From positions 1-20,359 of the forward strand of contig DATHAQ010000065.1 in NCBI GenBank assembly GCA_035296565.1: DNA of 20,359 nt. The letters are read 5' to 3'. The translations under genes were made by a program, and so were the position numbers. Shown piece after piece: positions 15,176 through 20,359 of this stretch (positions within the stretch are counted from its first letter, which is position 1; every line of letters starts with the position of its first letter). The notes beneath the pieces were generated by a model that saw only the letters and a list, made by a program, of their open reading frames with translations, was not told the DNA's origin and did no database searches. The DNA comes from JACCZR01 sp035296565. GTDB taxonomy: Bacteria; Actinomycetota; Thermoleophilia; Solirubrobacterales; Thermoleophilaceae.

Positions 15176-16233
15176 GCGTCGACCACCTCACCCACGGCCT
15201 CGGGATGAAGCGCCGTGCCCATGGGCAGCGCCAGGTTGGTGGCGGCCAGCTCGGCGGTGCCGGGCAGGTCGGCGCCGGCGCCGAAGGCGCGCATCGCGGG
15301 CTGGAGGTGCACCGGGGTGCGGTAGTAGCCGCGCGCGCTGACCCCCTGCTCGCCGAGCCGGGCGGCCAGCTCGTCGGCGCGGGCGTGACGGGCCACGTAG
15401 AGGTGGTACGCGTGTCCGGCCCCGCCCACCGGACGAGGCAGGGTCAGGTGCTTGCCCAGGCCGCGGCGCTCGTACTCCGCCGCGGTGGACCGGCGGGCCT
15501 CGGTCCAGCCGTCGAGCTCGGGCAGAAGCACGCGCAGGGCGGCCGCCTGAAGCTCATCGAGGCGCGAGTTGTAGCCCACCTCCTCGAAGGTGACCTTGTC
15601 GCGCGAGCCGTGGAAGCGCAGCTTGCGCGCCTGCTCGGCGACCTCGTCGCTGTCGGTGACGATGGCGCCACCGTCGCCCAGGCAGGGCAGGTTCTTGGAG
15701 GGAAAGAAGGAGAACGTGGCGGCGTCGCCGAGCGAGCCTGCGCGGCGGCCGCCGAGGGTCGCCCCCGCCGCTTGGGCGGCGTCTTCGAGCACGGGCAGGC
15801 CGAGGTCGTGCAGCTCGGGCACCGGAGCGACGTTGCCGAACAGATGCACGGGCACGATGGCCTTCGTCCTTGGGGAGAGCGCCGCACGCACGGTCTCCGC
15901 GGCGACGCAGGCGGTGTCCGGGTCGACGTCGCAGAAGACGGGGACCGCGCCAACGTCGACGGCGGCTTCGGCGGTCGCGTAGAAGGTGAACGAGGGCATC
16001 ACGACCTCGTCGCCGGGCCCGACGCCCAACGAGCGGAGCGCGATGGCGAGGGCGTCGGTGCCGTTGGCCACGCCTATGCAGTGGCGTACCCCCAGGTAGG
16101 AGGCGAACTCCTCCTCGAAAGCGGCGACCTCCGGCCCGAGGATGTACTTGCCGCTCCGGACCACGCGCGCGAGGGCCTCGTCGAGGCGGGCGCGATAGGG
16201 CTCGAGGGAACTGGCGAAAAGGGGGACGCTCAA
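15154..16233 (-). CDS. DegT/DnrJ/EryC1/StrS-family PLP-dependent sugar aminotransferase
   Basis: The 359-residue protein is a type-I-fold aminotransferase that aminates keto-sugar nucleotides using glutamate as donor. GVANGTDAL (54-62) binds the PLP phosphate. EDAAQAAGA (150-158) supplies Asp151 for the PLP ring nitrogen. FSFFPSKNL (174-182) holds the Schiff-base Lys180. GYNSRLDELQAA (220-231) is the family signature. It most likely converts the dehydratase product to a 4-amino-4,6-dideoxy sugar, as PglE/PerA-type enzymes do; action at C3 is an alternative. The TTG at 16233 is used because the conserved N-terminus starts there and no ATG or GTG is in place. Length is normal for the family. 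It is the first gene of the leftward biosynthesis unit and diverges from the DedA gene across 27 bp. Confidence 0.93.
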   Translation of the reverse strand: MSVPLFASSLEPYRARLDEALARVVRSGKYILGPEVAAFEEEFASYLGVRHCIGVANGTDALAIALRSLGVGPGDEVVMPSFTFYATAEAAVDVGAVPVFCDVDPDTACVAAETVRAALSPRTKAIVPVHLFGNVAPVPELHDLGLPVLEDAAQAAGATLGGRRAGSLGDAATFSFFPSKNLPCLGDGGAIVTDSDEVAEQARKLRFHGSRDKVTFEEVGYNSRLDELQAAALRVLLPELDGWTEARRSTAAEYERRGLGKHLTLPRPVGGAGHAYHLYVARHARADELAARLGEQGVSARGYYRTPVHLQPAMRAFGAGADLPGTAELAATNLALPMGTALHPEAVGEVVDACASGST

Positions 16234-16243
16234 ACCGGCCAGC

Positions 16244-16250
16244 TACCCTA
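16244..16250. promoter_or_regulatory. Overlapping divergent -10 boxes between the aminotransferase and DedA genes
   Basis: TACCCT on the plus strand (16244-16249) and TAGGGT on the minus strand (16250-16245) overlap almost completely in the middle of the 27-bp gap. Each is 11 bases from its start codon (GTG 16261 and TTG 16233). If both are used, the two promoters would exclude each other sterically. Leaders would be only about four or five bases, too short for a Shine-Dalgarno. Confidence 0.35.
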
Positions 16251-16260
16251 ACCCGCTGCC

Positions 16261-16926
16261 GTGTTGCCGCTGCTGGCCTCCATCACCGACCCGATCGTCG
16301 AGGTCGCCGTAGACGTCGTCGACGCGATGGGCCTGCCGGGTGTGTTCGTCCTGATGCTGCTGGAAAGCGCCTGCATCCCGGTGCCCTCAGAGGCCACGAT
16401 GCTGTTCGCCGGCTTCAACGTTTCCAACGGCGAGTACAGCCTGTTCATGGCCACCTTGGTGGGCTCGGTGGCCAACCTGGTCGGCTCGTGGGTGGCGTAC
16501 TGGCTGGGGTACATCGGGCGGGTGGACCTCCTGGAGAAGCACGGCAAGAAGCTCCACATAAAGAAGCGCCACCTCGAGTGGGCCGACCGCTGGTTCGAGC
16601 GTCACGGCGACGCCACCGTGTTCTTCGCGCGCATGCTGCCGATCATCCGCACCTTCATCTCGCTGCCCGCCGGCGTCGCGCGCATGCCCTTCTGGCGCTT
16701 CAGCCTGCTGACCCTGGCCGGGTGCGTCCCCTGGGTGCTGATGCTGACCTTCATAGGGCAGAAGGCCGGCGACAACTGGGAGAACTGGAAGGACAACCTC
16801 CACTACGTCGACTACGTGGTTGTGGCGGCCATCGTCATCGGCGTCATCTGGCTGATCGTGCGCAACCGGCGCGGCGGCCCCTCCCCGGAGGCCGACAGCA
16901 GCTCGCCGGAACCGGAGGGCGCCTAG
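16261..16926 (+). CDS. DedA family membrane protein
   Basis: The 221-residue integral membrane protein has the DedA (SNARE-associated/VTT) pattern. LLESACIPVPSEA (about 38-50) is the re-entrant motif with its Glu and Pro residues. FARMLPIIRTFISLPAGVARMP carries the conserved Arg pair and glycine segment. Five or six hydrophobic segments are seen, the last at about 180-200, followed by a charged Ser/Glu/Pro tail. Members help recycle undecaprenyl phosphate (UptA/DedA flippases) or other phospholipids across the membrane. Return of undecaprenyl phosphate would suit the adjacent glycan locus, although the gene is oriented with the phosphatase and purM genes instead. The GTG start is set by the conserved N-terminal segment. 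The specific lipid is inferred, not seen. Confidence 0.9.
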   Translation: MLPLLASITDPIVEVAVDVVDAMGLPGVFVLMLLESACIPVPSEATMLFAGFNVSNGEYSLFMATLVGSVANLVGSWVAYWLGYIGRVDLLEKHGKKLHIKKRHLEWADRWFERHGDATVFFARMLPIIRTFISLPAGVARMPFWRFSLLTLAGCVPWVLMLTFIGQKAGDNWENWKDNLHYVDYVVVAAIVIGVIWLIVRNRRGGPSPEADSSSPEPEGA

Positions 16927-16954
16927 AGCCCTGGCGCCCGGCGGTGAACGGGCC

Positions 16955-16973
16955 TACTGTGGGCTTCCGGCCC
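16955..16973 (+). promoter_or_regulatory. Candidate -10 box and short hairpin before the SpoIIE-type phosphatase
   Basis: TACTGT at 16955-16960 matches TANNNT, 13 bases before the ATG at 16974, giving a leader of about seven bases. A small hairpin (TGGGC, loop TTCCG, GCCCA; 16960-16974) includes the A of the start codon. This is suggestive only. Confidence 0.25.
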
Positions 16974-18581
16974 ATGTCCATAGCCGTTCCCGTCCCCAGG
17001 AGTCCCGCCGCGCCGCCTGGTGAGCGGGCGCTCGAGCCGCTGATCGAGCACGCGCGGCGGCTCATGCCGATCGACGGAATCGCCTTCTTCGGCGTCGACC
17101 CCGGCCGGACCCAGATCGAGCCGCTGGCCGGCTGGTTTCGCGATCCGGAGCTCAGCGCGCTGCTGGAGCCATCGCAGCGGCGGCCGTATGACCGCCTGCG
17201 CCCTGGGCCGCCCGAGATAGTCATAGAGCGCGACCGGCCGCTCTTCCTGCCGCGAATGGAGGACTGGGAGGCAGCGGGCATGCTCGTGGAGCGCGCACGG
17301 GCCGACCTGGGACATGACGTCGCCGACCGAGTCTGGGAGCGCTACCGCACGGCCGCCCTGGTCTGCGTGCCGATCATCGGGCGCCACGGGCGCCAGGAGG
17401 GAGTGCTGCTGGCAGCGGGCGTCGAGCCCGAGGAGCCGCTCACGCGCCGCGACCTCGACTTCTCCCGCGTGCTGGCCGATCTGGCCGCCACGGTGCTCGA
17501 GCGCTCGACGGTCGCGGAGGCCGAGACCCGGCGCGCGCGTCAGGAGCAGATGCTCAAGCACGCGGCCGAGGACGTGTCGGCCTCGCTCGAGCTCGACGCG
17601 ATCGTTGACCGCGTGGCCGAGCACGCCAAGCGCCTGACCGGCGCCACCGACGCCGAGGTGTCCATCGTCGCCGATGGCCGCGAGGAGCGGGCCGGGACCG
17701 GGCTGTCGTCCCTGCGGGTGCCGCTCGAGCTGGGGCGGCGGCGCTTCGGGTCGCTCTCGGTCAGCCACCCCGAGGCGGACCACCTGACCGACGACGACGT
17801 CTCGCTGCTCGTACAGCTCGCCCGCGTGTCGGCGGGCGCGATCGCCAACAGCTTCGATTTCCAGCACGAGCGGCGGGTGACCGCCGCCCTGACGCGCGGC
17901 TTCGTGCCGCAGTCGCTTCCAGAGGTGGCCGGCTTCGAGGTCGGGCTCGCCTACGAGCCCGCCGCGAGTCAGCCCGTGGGCGGCGACGTCTACGGCGCCT
18001 GGCCGCTTCCCAGCGGGGAGGTCGCGATGTTGGTCGGGGACGTGGCCGGCAAGGGGGTCGAGAAGGCAGCGCTGGCCTCGATGGTGCGCTTCTTCATCGA
18101 GGCGAGGGCTTGGGACCTGACCGACCCCGCGGAGGTGCTCGAGCAGGCCAACACGATGATCAGCGGGCGCCTGGACGACGAGAGCTTCGTGACCGCGTTC
18201 CTGGCCTACATCTCGCCGAGCGGCCTGCGCTACGCCGGCGCGGGCCACCTGGCTCCCCTCCACCTCAGCCCTGGCGTTAGCTCCCAGCCGCTCGAGGCCC
18301 CCGGCCTGCCGCTCGGCGTCGAGAGCTCTTGCCGGTCCTACACCGAGCACGTGGCGCTCAGCCCCGGCGACCTCGTCTTCGCCTACAGCGACGGGCTGCT
18401 GGAGGCGCGCCGCGACGGCGAGATCCTCGGCATCGACCGCCTGCGCGACATCGTCGTGCGCCTGGCCGCCGAGGTCGAGACGGCCCAGCTCCCCCGCGCC
18501 GTTTACGACGAGGTCTCAACCTGGGCGGGCGGGCTGGCCGACGACGCGGTGGGGCTCGCCCTGCGGCGCACTCCCTCCTGA
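16974..18581 (+). CDS. GAF-like/SpoIIE-type PP2C serine/threonine phosphatase
   Basis: The 535-residue soluble protein ends in a SpoIIE/RsbU-type phosphatase domain (about 300-532). The metal-binding motifs are intact: GGDVYGA at 336-342, GDVAGKG at 355-361, AGAGH at 421-425, YSDGLLEA at 471-478 and Asp523-Asp524. Residues 15-180 look like a GAF-type sensor (VCVPIIGRHGRQEGVLLAAG, then a helix). Residues 190-295 look like a second, shorter GAF with a linking helix. Such enzymes remove phosphate from anti-anti-sigma (STAS) proteins in sigma-factor partner switching; no STAS protein or RsbW-type kinase is present here, so partners must be elsewhere. The signal sensed is unknown. ATG at 16974 was chosen; an in-frame GTG at 16959 is possible. 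Confidence 0.9.
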   Translation: MSIAVPVPRSPAAPPGERALEPLIEHARRLMPIDGIAFFGVDPGRTQIEPLAGWFRDPELSALLEPSQRRPYDRLRPGPPEIVIERDRPLFLPRMEDWEAAGMLVERARADLGHDVADRVWERYRTAALVCVPIIGRHGRQEGVLLAAGVEPEEPLTRRDLDFSRVLADLAATVLERSTVAEAETRRARQEQMLKHAAEDVSASLELDAIVDRVAEHAKRLTGATDAEVSIVADGREERAGTGLSSLRVPLELGRRRFGSLSVSHPEADHLTDDDVSLLVQLARVSAGAIANSFDFQHERRVTAALTRGFVPQSLPEVAGFEVGLAYEPAASQPVGGDVYGAWPLPSGEVAMLVGDVAGKGVEKAALASMVRFFIEARAWDLTDPAEVLEQANTMISGRLDDESFVTAFLAYISPSGLRYAGAGHLAPLHLSPGVSSQPLEAPGLPLGVESSCRSYTEHVALSPGDLVFAYSDGLLEARRDGEILGIDRLRDIVVRLAAEVETAQLPRAVYDEVSTWAGGLADDAVGLALRRTPS

Positions 18582-18598
18582 CCGCACCGACGGCGAGA

Positions 18599-19627
18599 AT
18601 GGCGGCCATGGAGGCTGAGCCGACCTACCCGGGCGCCGACGCCGGCGTGGCGGCGCTGGTCGGCATCCTCAAGCGCATCGACCTCGGACGGCCCTCGAGA
18701 GCGGTCATGGGATCGGGCCACTACGCCAACGTGCTGGCGCTGGGCGGCGAGCGCGGCCTGGCGCTGTCCACCGACGGCGTGGGCACGAAGCTCTTGGTGG
18801 CGAAAGCCCTGGGCCGCTACGAGACAGTCGGGATCGACTGCGTGGCCATGAACGTCAACGACGTGGTCTGCGTCGGGGCCGAGCCGATAGCGCTGCTCGA
18901 CTACATCGCCGTCACGGAGGCCGACCCTGATGTGCTGGCCGAGGTGGCCCAGGGGCTGCGGCGCGGCGCCGAGGACGCCGGGGTGGAGATCCCCGGAGGG
19001 GAGCTCGCCGTCGTGCCGGAGATGGTCAACGGGCTCGACCTCGTCGGAGCGTGCGTCGGGACCGTGAGCCTCTCGGAGATCGTGACCGGCGCGGCCGTCC
19101 GGCCGGGCGATGCGATCGTCGGGCTCCCCGCCTCGGGGGTGCACTCCAACGGCCTCACGCTGGCGCGGCACGTCCTGCCCGACCTCGGCGAGCGCCCCGA
19201 GGAGCTGGGCGGCGCCTCAGTGGGCGAGGCCCTGCTCGAGCCCACCGTCATCTACGTGCGCGCGGTGCTCGAGCTGCTGCGCTCGCCCGTGGAGGCGCGC
19301 GGGCTGGCGCACATCACGGGCGACGGCCTGCTCAACCTCTTGCGCCTGCAGGCAGAGGTGGGCTACCGGATCTCGGCGCCGCTGCCCCGCCCGCCGGTCT
19401 TCGACCTGATCGCCGCCCGCGGATCGGTCTCCGAGGCCGAGATGCACGAGGTGTTCAACCTGGGCTGCGGCTTCTGCTGCGTCGTGCCAGCCCCGGACGC
19501 CGAGGGGGCGGTGGAGCTGCTCGGCGAGCGCCACCCCGGGACCGCGGTGATCGGAGAGGTGACCGACCGCGCCGGCGTGGTCGAGGCCGGGGGCCTCGAG
19601 GGCCGGCGCGGCGAGGGCTTCCGCTAG
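18599..19627 (+). CDS. purM: Phosphoribosylformylglycinamidine cyclo-ligase (AIR synthetase), variant type
   Basis: The 342-residue enzyme closes the imidazole ring in purine synthesis: FGAM plus ATP gives AIR. LSTDGVGTK (56-64) is the nucleotide/metal site, GIDCVAMNVNDVVCVGAEP (78-96) is nearly invariant in PurM, and GLPASGVHSNG and HITGDGLLNLLRL lie in the C-terminal half. Two points differ from textbook PurM. The GGETAEMPG loop reads GGELAVVPEMV (133-143), and the N-terminal GGFG region reads GSGHYANVL (38-46). I believe this belongs to a known subgroup, but cannot prove function from sequence. ATG at 18599 is used; ATG at 18608 is equally possible and lies seven bases after GAGAAT. The TAG stop shares the palindrome CTAG with the stop of the convergent GntR gene. 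It follows the phosphatase gene by 17 bp. Confidence 0.87.
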   Translation: MAAMEAEPTYPGADAGVAALVGILKRIDLGRPSRAVMGSGHYANVLALGGERGLALSTDGVGTKLLVAKALGRYETVGIDCVAMNVNDVVCVGAEPIALLDYIAVTEADPDVLAEVAQGLRRGAEDAGVEIPGGELAVVPEMVNGLDLVGACVGTVSLSEIVTGAAVRPGDAIVGLPASGVHSNGLTLARHVLPDLGERPEELGGASVGEALLEPTVIYVRAVLELLRSPVEARGLAHITGDGLLNLLRLQAEVGYRISAPLPRPPVFDLIAARGSVSEAEMHEVFNLGCGFCCVVPAPDAEGAVELLGERHPGTAVIGEVTDRAGVVEAGGLEGRRGEGFR

Positions 19628-20160
19628 CCGCCCACCCAGCGCACGCGCACGTTGGCGAGGCTGGTGGAGGAGCGCCTGTCCTCTGCGGGCTCGGGCTCGG
19701 CGTCGAGGCGGTCCAGCTCGGCCAGGCGCCGCATCAGCTCGGCGCGCTCGGCGTCCAGCCGCTCGACCTCGCCTCGCAGGGAGTCGCGCACCCCACGCAG
19801 CTCCTCGGTCGACAGCAACCGGCCCGCGGGGGCGCCGCTGGCCGCCGTGCCGCGCTGGGGCCGGCGGGCGACCGCCGCCTCCAGGCGCTCGATCTGCCGC
19901 CGCAGCTCGCGCCGCGTGCCACGCTCGTCGGCGACGAAGGTGCCGCGGCCATGCTCCGTGCGCACCAGGCCCTCGTTCTCCAGCCGGGCGTATGCCGAGC
20001 GCACGGTGTTGACGCTCACGCCCGTGGCCTCGGCCAGCTCGCGGATGCTGGGCAACAGATCGCCAGGGCCGAGGTCGCCGTCGGCCACCGCCGCGCGCAA
20101 CTGTGCCAGCAACTGTGTGCCCACCGAGACCTCGCTGTTCCGCGCTACACGGGAGAACAC
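19624..20160 (-). CDS. GntR-family transcriptional regulator with coiled-coil C-terminus
   Basis: The 178-residue protein has an N-terminal GntR winged helix-turn-helix: LLPSIRELAEATGVSVNTVRSAY at about 35-57, RLENEGLVRTEHGRGTFVAD at 59-78. The remainder (83-153) is a charged heptad-like coiled coil instead of an FCD, UTRA or aminotransferase effector domain, so no ligand pocket is evident; it may act as a constitutive or partner-controlled dimer. GTG at 20160 is preferred over the more distal TTG at 20196, because TACACT sits six bases upstream, the intervening codons cover an operator palindrome, and the HTH needs no extension. It diverges from an MlaE-type permease gene and probably represses that operon and itself. 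It converges with purM, sharing the stop palindrome CTAG. Family firm, targets inferred from the palindromes. Confidence 0.9.
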   Translation of the reverse strand: MFSRVARNSEVSVGTQLLAQLRAAVADGDLGPGDLLPSIRELAEATGVSVNTVRSAYARLENEGLVRTEHGRGTFVADERGTRRELRRQIERLEAAVARRPQRGTAASGAPAGRLLSTEELRGVRDSLRGEVERLDAERAELMRRLAELDRLDAEPEPAEDRRSSTSLANVRVRWVGG

Positions 20161-20166
20161 AACAGG

Positions 20167-20196
20167 AGTGTAGCTGTGTGTTGACACAGAAGGCAA
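20167..20196 (-). promoter_or_regulatory. Candidate promoter of the GntR gene
   Basis: On the minus strand TTGCCT (20196-20191) is followed by an 18-bp spacer and TACACT (20172-20167). Six bases later comes GTG at 20160, so a leaderless transcript is predicted. Operator palindrome 1 (20174-20189) fills the spacer, as expected for autoregulation. Confidence 0.55.
20174..20189. promoter_or_regulatory. GntR operator palindrome 1
   Basis: CTGTGT-GTTG-ACACAG is a perfect 6-bp inverted repeat with a four-base centre. It overlaps the -35 hexamer of the MlaE promoter and lies between the -35 and -10 boxes of the GntR promoter. Binding would block both. It shares CTGTG...CACAG with palindrome 2, centred 32 bp away, about three helical turns. 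Confidence 0.6.
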
Positions 20197-20210
20197 GGGG
20201 GCGCTACTGT
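20181..20210 (+). promoter_or_regulatory. Sigma-70-type promoter of the MlaE-type operon
   Basis: TTGACA (20181-20186), an 18-bp spacer and TACTGT (20205-20210) form the best promoter in the window. The start of transcription would be near 20217, giving only about four untranslated bases before ATG 20221. Both hexamers are touched by the CTGTG...CACAG palindromes. Confidence 0.65.
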
Positions 20211-20220
20211 GCCAACACAG
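20207..20220. promoter_or_regulatory. GntR operator palindrome 2
   Basis: CTGTG-CCAA-CACAG is a perfect 5-bp inverted repeat with a four-base centre. It covers the end of the -10 box, the predicted transcription start and the base just before the ATG at 20221. The arms match those of palindrome 1, and the spacing suits two dimers on one face of the helix. Confidence 0.6.
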
Positions 20221-20359
20221 ATGGTCCGAGCCGTAGCCGACCGCGCATTCCTGCCGACCAAGAACCTGCTCGAGCAGGTCGGCGACATGATGATCCTGAC
20301 CGGCAAGGTGCTGCTGTCGGCGCTGCGCCCGCCCTACCCCTACGGCACCGAGTTCGTGC
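20221..20359 (+). CDS. MlaE/YrbE-type ABC transporter permease, N-terminal part (runs off the window)
   Basis: Only the first 46 residues are present. The segment EQVGDMMILTGKVLLSALRPPYPYGTEFV resembles the amphipathic N-terminal helix of MlaE/YrbE permeases, which precedes the first membrane segment. These permeases form ABC importers or exporters of lipids together with an MlaF ATPase and Mce substrate-binding proteins; in actinobacteria two yrbE genes usually head a mce operon. The downstream genes are outside the window, so that is expectation only. The ATG directly follows operator palindrome 2, so the leader is a few bases at most, and repression by the divergent GntR protein is likely. 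Confidence 0.72.
   Translation, partial: MVRAVADRAFLPTKNLLEQVGDMMILTGKVLLSALRPPYPYGTEFV

Noticed and set aside
20161..20196. N-terminal extension of the GntR protein from TTG 20196
   Set aside because: These codons coincide with the -35/-10 promoter elements and operator palindrome 1, and the winged helix is complete without them.
1..20359. CRISPR arrays, tRNA genes, insertion sequences, riboswitches
   Set aside because: No regularly spaced repeats, no cloverleaf-like segments, no transposase motifs or terminal inverted repeats, and no leader longer than about 100 bp were found by reading both strands.

Overview
The window is uniformly very GC-rich, gene-dense DNA with almost no intergenic space. 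Codon third positions are saturated with G/C and GTG/TTG starts are common. Several starts have a TANNNT box only 6-15 nt upstream, as in leaderless actinobacterial genes. Together with an MlaE/Mce-type permease, a LytR_C-only membrane protein and a membrane-anchored PQQ-propeller protein, this suggests a high-GC actinobacterium. Thermoleophilia/Solirubrobacterales-like is my best guess, from general resemblance only. Nineteen genes are supported, two of them cut by the window edges. I see no tRNA, rRNA, IS element, CRISPR array or phage gene.

Layout. (1) 1-1123, minus: the N-terminal part of an RlmA-type rRNA methyltransferase overlaps the end of a PglC-like phosphoglycosyl transferase. (2) 1135-6159, plus: GT4, GT2, an O-antigen ligase/polymerase-like protein and a GT87-like GT-C protein; the first two genes and the last two are joined by GTGA overlaps. 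(3) 6041-9099, minus: a membrane-anchored beta-propeller protein and a membrane-anchored Ig-like/amidotransferase-like protein, joined by an ATGA overlap. The 3' end of this pair overlaps the GT-C gene by 119 bp. (4) 9135-10987, plus: a GT4 and a sugar N-formyltransferase-like protein (ATGA overlap), followed by a hairpin likely to be a bidirectional terminator. (5) 11022-16233, minus, transcribed from right to left: DegT/DnrJ aminotransferase, DUF354 protein, membrane-bound WbpM/CapD-type nucleotide-sugar 4,6-dehydratase, and a LytR_C-only membrane protein. (6) 16261-19627, plus: DedA protein, GAF-like/SpoIIE-type phosphatase, and a variant PurM. (7) 19624-20359: a GntR regulator diverges from the first gene of an MlaE/YrbE lipid-transport operon, with a readable promoter/operator region between them.

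How the genes fit together. Regions 1-5 look like a surface-polysaccharide or glycan locus. The 4,6-dehydratase, aminotransferase and N-formyltransferase can be ordered into a pathway to a 4-formamido-4,6-dideoxy sugar nucleotide. The PglC-like enzyme would place the first sugar phosphate on undecaprenyl phosphate. The GT4, GT2, GT87 and DUF354 proteins would extend the glycan, and the O-antigen ligase/polymerase-like protein would polymerise or ligate it. The LytR_C protein may link the locus to cell-wall attachment. No Wzx flippase or Wzz/BY-kinase chain-length control gene lies in the window. The least explained part is the two-gene propeller/Ig-amidotransferase module inside the locus. The best-resolved regulatory element is the GntR-mlaE intergenic region, where two CTGTG...CACAG palindromes 32 bp apart overlap the promoter elements of both divergent genes.
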